A stretch of 64,000 nt of DNA from Planctomycetia bacterium (GCA_034440135.1 JAWXBP010000317.1:1-64000), one strand, 5' to 3'. Numbered from the stretch's first letter, positions 17,838 through 26,901 are shown. The notes: generated by a model from the letters alone, not told the origin. Made by a program: numbers and translations.

Positions 17838-18086
17838 TCAATACTGCTCCACATCCGTCACGGGAAACACTTCGAACTCCCCGAATTGGCCCCAGGATGC
17901 GCCGGCGGCCGCGAGGTGTCGATCGTCACTCGCTTCGAGCAAGGCAAAAACCACCTCGACCTCGTTGCCGATCCATGCGCCGAGAAACTTAACCCCCGGA
18001 TTGCGATTTGGGCCACGAAGCTCGAACGAGTCGATGACCTGATTCTTGACTCCCGGCCGAAGCTTGAATTGTACCATGTACTTCAT
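17838..18086 (-). CDS. DUF3303-like small protein
   Basis: 82 aa. The sequence MKYMVQFKLRPGVKNQVIDSF, then GAWIGNEVEVVFALLEASD and GQFGEFEVFPVTDVE, fits the ferredoxin-like dimeric barrel of DUF3303, whose members are short and of unknown function. The start at 18086 (ATGAAG) is chosen because upstream codons in the same frame run into nested palindromic repeats. It converges with the methyltransferase gene. Confidence 0.8.
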   Translation of the reverse strand: MKYMVQFKLRPGVKNQVIDSFELRGPNRNPGVKFLGAWIGNEVEVVFALLEASDDRHLAAAGASWGQFGEFEVFPVTDVEQY

Positions 18087-18230
18087 GACGAAACCTTTGC
18101 TGCTGGCAATCCCGTGGGCGACACCGCCGGCCGCGCGTTGAGCTTGGCGGCTGGTTGAGATCGATCGTAGCCGTTTGTGCGCCGGATGCAACGTGCTCGA
18201 CACACGGTTATGCTGGCGAATGCCAACGTC

Positions 18231-18352
18231 GTTGCGGCATGGTCTCCCGACCATGCCACCCGTGCGACCGCAGGTCTCCATCTCATTGCCGCGATTTAAA
18301 ACTGGAGACCTGCGGTCAGGCCGGCGGCACGGTCGGGAGACCGTGCCGCAAC
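18231..18352. repeat. Nested inverted repeats (two stems inside one another)
   Basis: The outer arms are 18231-18258 and 18326-18352 (near-complementary; each arm is itself palindromic, for example GGCATGGTC/GACCATGCC). The inner arms 18266-18280 and 18303-18317 are perfectly complementary over 15 bp (GACCGCAGGTCTCCA). A partial third unit (GACCGTGCCGCAAT) follows at about 18357-18370. The segment can fold as a cruciform. It separates the DUF3303 gene from decayed VapC and IS630 pieces. Confidence 0.8.
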
Positions 18353-18433
18353 ATTAGACCGTGCCGCAATATTACTTACAGATCAACTAACCCACCGATG
18401 TGGCGCCGTAAACTCAAGCCACGGTTCGGCTGG

Positions 18434-18612
18434 CTAAAACAGCCCTCGTTGTTGATTGAATGGAACGGGTCTCGCCATCCCTAGCGACTTAACCGGCCCA
18501 AGACCATTCAGACGCAACATGCGGTTGTCGAGTGCGTGCTGCACGTCGACGTTATGGATGGCCGCCGTCGCGATTACAATTGCGTCCGGCGTCTTGATCT
18601 TTCTCAGTTGAG
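18434..18612 (-). pseudogene. PIN-domain (VapC-like) toxin, C-terminal remnant
   Basis: On the minus strand one frame reads KIKTPDAIVIATAAIHNVD then HALDNRMLRLNG and ends at TAG 18436-18434. The TPDAIxxATA helix and the following D-x-R-x-L element are the C-terminal half of PIN-domain ribonucleases, including one acidic site (TPDAI). The N-terminal half with the first catalytic Asp is missing; upstream the frame runs into an IS630 fragment. No antitoxin is adjacent. I read this as a decayed VapC gene, probably broken by the neighbouring insertion element. Confidence 0.5.
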
Positions 18613-18860
18613 TTCCGGGCTGTAGGTCGGCAGTTGCCCGTGGCTGACGATGTGCGGCGCCCGCGCCTTTTTGGCCGTGTGGAAGCCTGCTCCGTGGGAC
18701 CGGTTTCGAGGCGGCGCCCCTCGACTTCTTGTTCCGGCGTCAGCCGACTGCGCGGTTCGCGACCGCGCTCATCGTCGAGCCAGGCCAGTCCCTGCTCGTG
18801 GTAACGCCGCACCCAATGCTGAAGGATTCAACCCTCGGCCGGTTCGCCCGCCCGCACTAG
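18604..18860 (-). pseudogene. IS630-family transposase remnant
   Basis: The frame contains ILQHWVRRYHEQGLAWLDDE and SRLTPEQE, the helix-turn-helix region of IS630 transposases, interrupted by an in-frame TGA (18828-18830). A second frame just downstream reads GFHTAKKARAPHIV and LPTYSPELN, the signature of the C-terminal DDE region. The roughly 150-200 residues normally between these parts are missing and the frames differ. This is therefore an internally deleted, dead element. It overlaps the VapC remnant by a few bases. Confidence 0.6.
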
Positions 18861-18993
18861 AATCGGCGTAAGATGCAGGCCGGGGATTGCCTCCCGAGCC
18901 GTGGCGAATTACGTTCTTAGGGGCGGCGCGGCCGGTCGTCGTCGCTTGAATTGCCGAGTTTTCCGTCTGCCATCGACTGAAGGAATAACGCCC

Positions 18994-19758
<765 letters not shown>

Positions 19759-19763
19759 TTTGA

Positions 19764-19862
19764 ATGCAGAATGACGAATGCAGAATGATGAATGGCGGAG
19801 AGCGACCGTTCATCTTGTCCACGTCCGTCATTCATCATTTGTCATTCATCGTTCATCATTTC
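19764..19862. repeat. GAATGA/TCATTC inverted array, copy 1
   Basis: The left half repeats short units GAATGCAGAATGACGAATGC and so on. The right half repeats the complement (CATTCATCATTTGTCATTC), so the whole folds into a long imperfect hairpin around a unique centre near 19800-19827. It fills the gap between the DUF1080 stop and the mutL start. The same type of array recurs at 21719 and 25384. Confidence 0.8.
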
Positions 19863-19880
19863 CTGCCGGGACGGACCCCC

Positions 19881-21713
19881 ATGCCTGCCATTCAACAACT
19901 GTCGCCGCACGTGGTGAATAAGATCGCCGCGGGCGAGGTGATTGAGCGGCCGGCGAGCGTCGTCAAGGAGTTAATGGAAAACGCCCTCGACGCCGGCGCC
20001 ACGCGCGTCGACGTGGCGGTCGAACAAGGCGGCCTGGAACTGATTCGCGTCAGCGACAATGGTTGCGGCATTCCGCCCGAGGAATTCGCACTGGCCGTGG
20101 CCAGCCATGCCACCAGCAAGATTCGCGACGCCGACGATCTGTTTCGCGTCGGCACGCTCGGCTTTCGCGGCGAGGCTCTGGCCAGCATCGCCGCGGTGAG
20201 TCGGTTGATGCTGCGCAGCAAACCGCGCGGCGCCGACGCGGCCGCCGAACTGGAGGTCGTCGGCGGGCAGTCGAGCGAACTGATTCCGTGCGGTGCGCCG
20301 ATCGGCACCACGCTGGAAGTCCGCACGCTGTTTTTCAATACGCCGGTACGACGGAAGTTCTTGAAGTCGACGCAGACCGAGATGGGACACGTCGCCGAGG
20401 CCTTCACGCGGCTGGCGCTCGCGCATCCGCAGATTCATTTCACGCTCCGCCACAATGAGCGGCTGGTGCAGGAACTGCCCGCGGGCGAACCCTGGCTGGA
20501 GCGCATCCGTCGACTGCATGGCAGCGAGCTGGCCGACGCCTTGATCTGGGTCGAAAGCGCCGACGGCGACGTCGAACTGGCCGGTTACGCGGCCGATCCC
20601 AGCCAGAGCCGCAACAACGCGCGGATGCAGTACCTGTTTCTGAACGGCCGCTTCATTCGCGATCGCTCGCTGCAGCACGCCTTGGGCGAGGCCTATCGCG
20701 GGCTGCTGCTCACCGGCCGTCAGCCGATCAGCTACTTGTCGTTCAAGATGCCGCCGGACGTGGTCGACGTGAATGTCCACCCGACGAAGCTCGAAGTTCG
20801 CTTCCAGGACGGCGGGCGGATTTACAGTCAACTCCTTGGCGCACTGCGCACCAAGTTTCTCAGCACCGACCTCACCGCCCGCTTGCAGCCGGTCGGCGCA
20901 GGCGTGGCTGAGCTGGAGTCGCCGGTCAGCGGTTGGGGACGCGCCGATTGGTCCAGCCAGGGGAATGGCACGAGCCGGTTGGCAGGCAACGGCCATGCCG
21001 CGGCGGAGTTGTTTGCGCCTTGGTCGCCGGCGGATTCCGCTCCGTTGGAAGTCACCATGTTAGATCGACCATTCCCAGCGAGGAACGGTCAGACATTGCC
21101 CGGGCCCACTGCGCCGAACGTGGCGCGGTTCGACGGGCCCCAGCCGGTGCCGGCGATTCAGATTCACAATCGCTACTTGATCGCCGAGAGCGACGATGGC
21201 GTGGTGGTGATCGACCAGCATGCGCTCCACGAGCGGATTCTCTACGAGCAACTCAAAAAGCGGATTCTGGCCGGGCCGCTCGAATCCCAACGGTTGCTGG
21301 TCCCGGAACCGGTCGATTTGAGCACCTCCGAAGCGGCGCTCGCGCTGGAGCATCGCGAGACCCTCGAGCAGCTCGGCCTGGAGATTCAACCCTTCGGCGG
21401 CGACACAGTGCTGGTCTTGAGCCAGCCGGTGCTTTTGGCCCGGGTGAAGGTCAAGGAACTGCTGGCCGAGGCGCTCGAAAAGCTGCAAGCCGGCGGCAAG
21501 GCGCCCGATCGCCGTGATCTGCTGGACGAACTGCTGCACATGATGTCATGCAAAGCGGCGGTGAAGGCGGGCGATCGCCTGGCGGCGACCGAGATCCAGG
21601 CCCTGTTACAGCAACGCCACCTGGCCCAGGATGCCCATCATTGCCCCCACGGACGCCCGACGGCGCTCGTCTTTACGCGGGAAGAGCTCGACCGGCAGTT
21701 TCGCCGCACGTGA
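19881..21713 (+). CDS. mutL: DNA mismatch repair endonuclease MutL
   Basis: 610 aa. The GHKL ATPase motifs are complete: E33 in KELMENALDAGAT, DNGCG at 59-63 and GFRGEAL at 94-100. The C-terminal part keeps the DQHA(x)2E(x)4E metal motif at 445-456 (DQHALHERILYE) and the ending CPHGRPT, so this is the nicking type of MutL found in organisms without MutH. The linker (about 345-430) is poorly conserved. ATG 19881 (MPAIQQLSPHV) is the family start; upstream codons belong to the repeat array. No mutS is in the window. Confidence 0.97.
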   Translation: MPAIQQLSPHVVNKIAAGEVIERPASVVKELMENALDAGATRVDVAVEQGGLELIRVSDNGCGIPPEEFALAVASHATSKIRDADDLFRVGTLGFRGEALASIAAVSRLMLRSKPRGADAAAELEVVGGQSSELIPCGAPIGTTLEVRTLFFNTPVRRKFLKSTQTEMGHVAEAFTRLALAHPQIHFTLRHNERLVQELPAGEPWLERIRRLHGSELADALIWVESADGDVELAGYAADPSQSRNNARMQYLFLNGRFIRDRSLQHALGEAYRGLLLTGRQPISYLSFKMPPDVVDVNVHPTKLEVRFQDGGRIYSQLLGALRTKFLSTDLTARLQPVGAGVAELESPVSGWGRADWSSQGNGTSRLAGNGHAAAELFAPWSPADSAPLEVTMLDRPFPARNGQTLPGPTAPNVARFDGPQPVPAIQIHNRYLIAESDDGVVVIDQHALHERILYEQLKKRILAGPLESQRLLVPEPVDLSTSEAALALEHRETLEQLGLEIQPFGGDTVLVLSQPVLLARVKVKELLAEALEKLQAGGKAPDRRDLLDELLHMMSCKAAVKAGDRLAATEIQALLQQRHLAQDAHHCPHGRPTALVFTREELDRQFRRT

Positions 21714-21718
21714 AGCGG

Positions 21719-21874
21719 AAATGATGAATGCCGCATGATGAATGGCGAAGCGGAAAACCCGTTCAGATTGCCGGCTGAATCGGGCGAATCGTTCAGACTA
21801 TACTAGAGGAGCGAGCACGTCCGGCCGCTCGCGTTCGTCATTCAACATTCATCATTCTGCATTCATCATTCCCC
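21719..21874. repeat. GAATGA/TCATTC inverted array, copy 2, with a possible promoter inside
   Basis: ATGATGAATGCCGCATGATG near 21720-21740 and the complementary run (CATTCAACATTCATCATTC) before 21875 flank a 90-nt unique centre. The centre holds a TATACT hexamer (about 21797-21802) that would make a good -10 for the aroD-aroE gene, though I find no good -35. The array ends directly at the ATG, so it may influence translation. Confidence 0.7.
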
Positions 21875-23362
21875 ATGATCTGCGTCAGCATTGGCCGGGG
21901 CCGGCATCGGCATGTCATCGCCGAGCACAAGCACTTGGCTGAGCAAGGGGCCGAGCTCGTCGAGCTACGGCTCGATTACATCAACGGCAATGTGAATCTG
22001 AATCGGCTGCTGCCGGAGCGGCCGACGCCCGTGATCGTCACGCTGCGCCGCAATCAGGACGGCGGCAAATGGCCGGGCACCGAGGAAGCGCGGCAATTGC
22101 TGCTGCGGACCGCCATCGTGCAGGGTGTGGAGTACGTCGATCTGGAGGAAGACGTGGCGGCCAAGATACCGCGGTATGGCAAGACCAAGCGGATCATCAG
22201 CCTGCACGATTTTCGTAAGACGCCCGAGGACTTGCCAGCGATTCACGCGCGGCTCAAGGCGCTCGACGCCGACATCGTCAAGCTCGCGACGTTGGCCAAC
22301 GAGCCGCACGACAACTTGCGGATGCTGGAACTGGTCCAAAGCGCGGACATTCCCACGATCGGCATCTGCATGGGCGAGATGGGCGTGCCCACGCGCGTGC
22401 TGTGCGGCAAATACGGCTCGCCGTTCACCTATGCGACGTTTCATCAGGAACGTTCGCTTGCGCCGGGGCAGTTGAGCTACCAACAGATGCGGAATCTCTA
22501 TCGCTACGACGAAATCAACGCCGAGACCGAGGTCTACGGCGTGATGGGGGACCCGATTGCGCAGAGCATGAGCCCGCTGGTGCACAACCGCGCGTTTCGC
22601 CACGCGAACCTGAACAAGGTCTACGTGCCGTTTCGGATTCCGCGCGAGGACGTGCCGAGTTTTCTGGACGACGCCAAGCAACTTGGCGTGCGCGGGCTGA
22701 GCGTGACGATTCCGCACAAGGAGTCGGTGCTGAAGAAGCTCACCAAGGTCGACGGCGGCGCGAAGGGGGTCGGCGCGGCCAACACGATCATCTTCAACGG
22801 CGACGAGCTGATCGGCTACAACACAGACTATCGCGGCGCCATGGACAGCCTGGAAAAGGCGATGAACCTGCCGCACGGCAATCATGAATCGCTGAAGGGC
22901 AAGACGGCGATGGTGCTCGGCGCCGGCGGCGCGGCCAAGGCGATTGCGTATGGATTGAAGCGGCGCGGCGCGGACGTCATCATCACCGGCCGCACGCTGG
23001 AGCACGCTGAAACATTGGCCAAACGTTTGGAGTGCAAGTCGCTCGACTGGGGCGCGCGACATGCGCCCGCGACGGACATTTTGATCAACTGCACGCCGAT
23101 GGGCATGCACCCCAACGTCGACGAAACCCCCTACGACAAGCACCGCCTGCGGCAAACCATGGTGGTCTTCGATACGGTGTACAATCCCGAGACGACGCTG
23201 CTGGTGAAGGAAGCCAAGCTCAAAGGCTGCAACGTGATCACCGGCGTGGCGATGTTCATTCGCCAGGCGGCGCTGCAATACGAACTATTCACCGGCCAAC
23301 CGGCGCCGGAAGACTTGATGCGCGAGGAATTGAAGAAAGCGATTGGGCCGGTGAAGTATTGA
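21875..23362 (+). CDS. aroDE: Fused 3-dehydroquinate dehydratase (type I) / shikimate dehydrogenase
   Basis: 495 aa, two enzymes of the shikimate pathway in one chain. Residues 1-210 are type I dehydroquinate dehydratase: general-base His111 in ISLHDF and Schiff-base Lys136 in DIVKLATLA. Residues 218-495 are shikimate dehydrogenase: SMSPLVHN at 231-238, catalytic Lys282 in VTIPHKE, Asp318 in YNTDYRG, and an NADP-binding VLGAGGAAKAI loop near 350. The two domains carry out consecutive steps via 3-dehydroshikimate. The same fusion is known from plants and some bacteria including planctomycetes and chlamydiae. aroK, the next enzyme, follows 172 nt downstream after hairpin copy 4. Confidence 0.96.
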   Translation: MICVSIGRGRHRHVIAEHKHLAEQGAELVELRLDYINGNVNLNRLLPERPTPVIVTLRRNQDGGKWPGTEEARQLLLRTAIVQGVEYVDLEEDVAAKIPRYGKTKRIISLHDFRKTPEDLPAIHARLKALDADIVKLATLANEPHDNLRMLELVQSADIPTIGICMGEMGVPTRVLCGKYGSPFTYATFHQERSLAPGQLSYQQMRNLYRYDEINAETEVYGVMGDPIAQSMSPLVHNRAFRHANLNKVYVPFRIPREDVPSFLDDAKQLGVRGLSVTIPHKESVLKKLTKVDGGAKGVGAANTIIFNGDELIGYNTDYRGAMDSLEKAMNLPHGNHESLKGKTAMVLGAGGAAKAIAYGLKRRGADVIITGRTLEHAETLAKRLECKSLDWGARHAPATDILINCTPMGMHPNVDETPYDKHRLRQTMVVFDTVYNPETTLLVKEAKLKGCNVITGVAMFIRQAALQYELFTGQPAPEDLMREELKKAIGPVKY

Positions 23363-23416
23363 AGTGGATCGAGGCTTGCGTGCCGAGCGCGACGCCGTTC
23401 CAATACTCGCGCGGTT

Positions 23417-23480
23417 AAGCCCAGGGAAGGCCCTCGGTGTCGTCGAGGATGGAAAGACTCGGATGGCCTTCCCTGGGCTT
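23417..23480 (+). repeat. 64-bp hairpin repeat, copy 4 (plus orientation)
   Basis: Arms 23417-23432 and 23465-23480 are perfectly complementary (AAGCCCAGGGAAGGCC) with a 32-nt loop beginning CTCGGTGTCGTCGAGGATGG. Both flanks resemble the other copies (TTAAG before, GTCT after as in copy 1). It sits 54 nt upstream of the aroK start within a likely aroDE-aroK transcript, so it could separate or attenuate the two. Confidence 0.85.
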
Positions 23481-23534
23481 GTCTTCGACGACGACGATTG
23501 CGAGATCCGAGACTTCTACTTGCGCATTGAAGCC

Positions 23535-24086
23535 ATGCCCGCCGCTGATTTCAATATCGTCCTCATCGGCTACCGCGGGACGGGCAAGACCTCCGTCGCG
23601 CGGAAACTCGCGGCGCAGGTCGGCTGGCCGTGGTTCGACTCGGACGTCGAAATCGAACGGGCCGCAAAAAAGACGATCGCCGAAATCTTCGCCCAAGATC
23701 GCGAACCGGCGTTTCGCGACTGGGAAACGCAGGCTATTGAAAAACTGAGTGAACGGCACGGCGCGATCCTCGCCACGGGCGGCGGCGCGATCTTGCGCGC
23801 ATCCAATCGTCAGGCATTGGCGCGACACGGGCGTTTTGTCTGGCTCCACGCCACGGCGGAGACGATTCAAGATCGCCTGCGTATTGATGTGACCACCGCT
23901 GCGCGGAGGCCAAGCCTCACTGGCATGAGCGAACTGGATGAAATCCGCACACTGCTCGCGGAGCGCTCACCAATCTACGCGGCGTTGGCGGAGTTGACTG
24001 TCGACACCGAGGCGAAGTCCATCGAAGTGTTGGCTAGCGAGATCGTCGCCGCCTGGAACCTTCCCATTGCGACGGAGGCGACGTGA
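23535..24086 (+). CDS. aroK: Shikimate kinase
   Basis: 183 aa. The Walker A loop is GYRGTGKTS (12-20), the shikimate-binding DSD is at 35-37, Arg61 lies in FRDWE, and GGG is at 82-84; the lid and adenine loop follow with RRPSLTG. The protein phosphorylates shikimate at the 3-hydroxyl. Met at 23535 (MPAADFNIVLIGY) is chosen over the longer frame because the upstream part translates the hairpin repeat. The next gene's GTG overlaps its stop by 4 nt. Confidence 0.95.
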   Translation: MPAADFNIVLIGYRGTGKTSVARKLAAQVGWPWFDSDVEIERAAKKTIAEIFAQDREPAFRDWETQAIEKLSERHGAILATGGGAILRASNRQALARHGRFVWLHATAETIQDRLRIDVTTAARRPSLTGMSELDEIRTLLAERSPIYAALAELTVDTEAKSIEVLASEIVAAWNLPIATEAT

Positions 24087-25387
24087 GCGGCTGGATGTTG
24101 CTCCTTGTCGCCGGACTCGGGCTGATCGCGGGAGCGATCGCCAATCACTGCGCGGAACGCTGGAGCGAAGCGCCGCGCGGGATCAATCCCTGGCTCAAGT
24201 CACGCGCTGGATCCACGCCGTCGAGCATTGGCGGCAAACTCCCCGTCCTCGGTTGGTGGCTGCGGCGTCAAGAACTCAGCGCAATTGCGGCCGGAGTCTG
24301 GATTCGTCCCCTTGTGGTGGAAGTGCTGACCGGGGCGCTGTTCGTGCTGTTGGCCTGGTTGCCGCAGGATCACTCCAATTTCCTGGCGCCGCTGGTTCGT
24401 TGGGGCAACGAAGTTGCCGAGCGAGGCCCTTGGCCCGTTGGAACATGGCTGTTTCCGGTGAACACGACCTGGCACTGGGCGCAGTTCCTAGCCCAGGCGC
24501 TGTTGGTCACGTTGATGTTGATCGCCTCCTTGATCGACTTCGACGAGAAGCTCATCCCGGATCAAATCACCATGCCGGGCACGCTGCTGGGATTGATCCT
24601 GGCCGTCGCCTGGCCGCGCACGCTGCCGGTCGGCATTGCTACGACCGTGAACGGCCGAGCGGAAACGGCGATGCTGAACCTCGCGACGCCCAACGATTGG
24701 CCGCGGTGGCTCGAAGGCGCGCCGCATGCGCTTTCCTTGGCGCTGGCGCTCAGTTGCTTCGCCGCATGGTGCGCCGCGTTGTTGCCTTGGTACTTTCGCC
24801 GCGGCCGCGCCTGGCGCAAGTCACTCGCGCTGACCTGGTCCGGCATGCGCCGCGGCGGCAGCCCCTGGGCGTGGCTGGGCTTCATGGCGTTTCACATGGC
24901 GCTGATCGGCTCCATTTGGAGCAGCGGCGGCGAACACTGGCAGGCGCTGGTTTCGTCGCTCGCCGGAGTAGTCGCTGGCGGCGGGTTGATTTGGACCACG
25001 CGGATCGTCTCCGGCCGCGTGCTGGAGCGCGAAGCGCTGGGCTTCGGCGACGTGACGCTGATGGCCATGATCGGCGCTTACATCGGCTGGCAGGCCTGCG
25101 TGCTGGTGTTCTTTATTGCACCGCTGTTCGCGCTCGTCGTGGCACTGATTCAGTGGCTGCTGCGCCGCGAAACGGAAATTTACTACGGCCCATTCCTCGC
25201 GCTGGCCACGCTCTGGGTGGTACTCCGCTGGCCCCAGTGGTGGGACTGGGCCGGGCCGCTGTTCGGCATTCCTTGGCTGGTCCCCTGCGCCTTGATGACC
25301 TGCCTGGCCCTGCTGTTCGTATTACTCTACGCGGTCCGTATCATCAAAGAGACGGTACTCGGCTGGCTGGGAGGCGGGGCGGAATGA
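24083..25387 (+). CDS. Prepilin peptidase (A24 family), planctomycete type
   Basis: 434 aa, an integral membrane protein with about eight helices. Two aspartyl-protease motifs are visible: ASLIDFDEKLIPDQIT and LGFGDVTLMAMIGAYIGW, giving one catalytic Asp each. The usual N-terminal zinc-binding Cys pairs are absent; the equivalent loop is GGKLPVLGWWLRRQELS. The cytosolic loops are long, including an insertion around 185-290. It would cleave type IV pilin or pseudopilin leaders. The GTG at 24083 overlaps the aroK stop (GTGA), so translation is coupled. No pilin gene is in the window. Confidence 0.88.
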   Translation: MSGWMLLLVAGLGLIAGAIANHCAERWSEAPRGINPWLKSRAGSTPSSIGGKLPVLGWWLRRQELSAIAAGVWIRPLVVEVLTGALFVLLAWLPQDHSNFLAPLVRWGNEVAERGPWPVGTWLFPVNTTWHWAQFLAQALLVTLMLIASLIDFDEKLIPDQITMPGTLLGLILAVAWPRTLPVGIATTVNGRAETAMLNLATPNDWPRWLEGAPHALSLALALSCFAAWCAALLPWYFRRGRAWRKSLALTWSGMRRGGSPWAWLGFMAFHMALIGSIWSSGGEHWQALVSSLAGVVAGGGLIWTTRIVSGRVLEREALGFGDVTLMAMIGAYIGWQACVLVFFIAPLFALVVALIQWLLRRETEIYYGPFLALATLWVVLRWPQWWDWAGPLFGIPWLVPCALMTCLALLFVLLYAVRIIKETVLGWLGGGAE

Positions 25388-25503
25388 CAAATGTCGAAAT
25401 CCGAATGACGAATCAAATCCGAATGTCGAACGACTGAATGATTTGCTAACAGCGCGAAATCGACATCGTTCATTCGTCATTCGGATTTAGAATTTTTTCA
25501 TTC
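25384..25503. repeat. GAATGA/TCATTC inverted array, copy 3
   Basis: GAAATCCGAATGACGAATC and related units (25390-25440) are answered by CATTCGTCATTCGGATTT (about 25470-25488) to give a hairpin. The element overlaps the last bases of the prepilin peptidase gene. Downstream, CATACAAT near 25513-25520 could serve as a -10 for coaC. Confidence 0.75.
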
Positions 25504-25561
25504 CGCCCGCCTGCATACAATACCCACGTCGAACTCGCACAGCGCCTTTCGTACTTCCCCT

Positions 25562-26194
25562 ATGTCCAATATTCTCCTCGGCGTGACCGGTTCCGTGGCG
25601 GCGATCAAGACGCCGGACCTGCTTTCGGCGCTGCGCGCTCGCGGGCATGAAGTGCGGGTCGTGGCGACGCGAGCGGCGTTGTATTTTTTCGATCCCGCCG
25701 GCTGGCCGGACGGCACGCTTGCGACTGACGACGACGAGTGGCCGCGCCGAAGCGCCGGCGAGCGCTACCAGCGCGAGGATCCGGTGCTGCACATCGAACT
25801 GCGGCGCTGGGCCGACGCGCTGGTGATCGCGCCGATGGACGCCAACACGCTGGGAAAGCTCGCCTCCGGATTAGCTGACAATTGTTTGACCTGCGTCGCC
25901 CGCGCCTGGGACGTGGGGCGGCCGGTGATCGTGGCCCCGGCGATGAACACGCACATGTGGGAACATCCCGCGACGCGCCGGCAGTTGGCACAATTGGCCG
26001 CGGACTACGGCGTGCCCGTGACGGAGGGGAGCGACTTGGATGCCATCCTCGAAGCTGCGCAGTCGCACGCTGGCACGTTGACGATCGTCGCACCGCAAGT
26101 CAAAGAACTGGCCTGCGGCGACATCGGCCTGGGCGCGATGGCCGACGTGGAAGCAATCGTCTTCGCCACGCAGGCGGCGCTCTCACTCGTTTGA
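25562..26194 (+). CDS. coaC: Phosphopantothenoylcysteine decarboxylase, HAL3-like stand-alone flavoprotein
   Basis: 210 aa. The FMN-binding start ILLGVTGSVAAIKTP, the candidate active His77 (VLHIELRRWAD), DANTLGKLASGLADNCLT and the PxMNxxMW motif (PAMNTHMW, 126-133) define the HFCD family. Most bacteria fuse this domain to CoaB; here the synthetase half is missing, as in eukaryotic HAL3. It decarboxylates 4'-phosphopantothenoylcysteine on the way to coenzyme A. The stop codon abuts a repeat element. A separate coaB is expected elsewhere. Confidence 0.88.
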   Translation: MSNILLGVTGSVAAIKTPDLLSALRARGHEVRVVATRAALYFFDPAGWPDGTLATDDDEWPRRSAGERYQREDPVLHIELRRWADALVIAPMDANTLGKLASGLADNCLTCVARAWDVGRPVIVAPAMNTHMWEHPATRRQLAQLAADYGVPVTEGSDLDAILEAAQSHAGTLTIVAPQVKELACGDIGLGAMADVEAIVFATQAALSLV

Positions 26195-26392
26195 ACCGGC
26201 GAGGCGCGGAGACGCTGAGAGGGAGGGCGCACTCCGCGGGTGCACAATTGGCTGTGCGACTTAATGCCGGTGTGATTGTTGATGCGTCATCGTGCGTCAG
26301 AAAAACCACACCAACTTGGTCGAAAATCGTTCACGCTCTATTGTGAACGGTAGTCCTCTCGCATGCTTTCAGCGTCTCAGCGCCTCCGCGGT
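26195..26392. repeat. Inverted repeat pair of the ACCGCGGAGGCGCTGAGA family
   Basis: Arms 26195-26216 and 26371-26392 match at 19 of 22 positions when one is reverse-complemented. The 154-nt spacer is AT-richer than the surroundings and I see no gene in it. The left arm begins at the base after the TGA of coaC. A single arm of the same family overlaps the stop of the gene ending at 51331. From 26393 to the Rrf2 start I see nothing else. Confidence 0.75.
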
Positions 26393-26489
26393 AAAAGTTA
26401 GCAGAACTTTGTTGCTTGCAATTGGGACGCGGACGCGTAAAGATCAAGGCGCTTAGGGGCCAGTCGCGCGCAGCCATTGACGAGACACT

Positions 26490-26900
26490 ATGAACATTTC
26501 CCGTTCGGTCAGCTATGCCGTCGGTATTCTACTCAAAGTTGCCCAAGACGGCGGCGACGGTCCGCTGACCGCGGCGCAGATCGCGAAGGGAGCGAAATTT
26601 CCACCGCGATTTCTGTATCGCGTGTTGCGCCGGCTGGTCGACGCTCAGTTGCTGCGCGGCGTTTCGGGTCCGGGCGGCGGGTACTTGTTGGCGCGACCCA
26701 CGACGAAGATCAACCTGCTGGAGATCATCATCGCCGTGGAAGGCGCGCACGAATCGATGCAACTGCACGCCGTGCATCCGCGCGATCGCGGCGCTATAAT
26801 CGCTATTAACGCTGCGCTCACGAAAGAACACGCCACCATGGATCGCGGGCTGAAAAAACTGACCTTGGCGAAAATCGCTCGCGGCAAACCGGGGAAATGA
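26490..26900 (+). CDS. Rrf2-family transcriptional regulator
   Basis: 136 aa. A winged helix opens the protein (ISRSVSYAVGILLKVA, LTAAQIAKGAKFPPRFLYRVLRRL) and the wing reads GVSGPGGGYLLARP, the clear Rrf2 signature. The Cys residues that hold an iron-sulfur cluster in IscR or NsrR are absent, so it must sense something else or act without a cofactor. The C-terminal part is short and basic. It stands alone before a convergent HU gene. Confidence 0.88.
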   Translation: MNISRSVSYAVGILLKVAQDGGDGPLTAAQIAKGAKFPPRFLYRVLRRLVDAQLLRGVSGPGGGYLLARPTTKINLLEIIIAVEGAHESMQLHAVHPRDRGAIIAINAALTKEHATMDRGLKKLTLAKIARGKPGK

Positions 26901-26901
26901 A

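Noticed and set aside
18552-18812. Intact 86-aa gene in the IS630 remnant
   Set aside because: It starts in mid helix-turn-helix right after an in-frame stop, and the C-terminal signature lies in another frame, so it is a relic and not a gene.
19764-25503. CRISPR array as an explanation for the short tandem units
   Set aside because: Units are 7-8 nt with no unique spacers of constant length and they occur as inverted halves. No cas gene is present.
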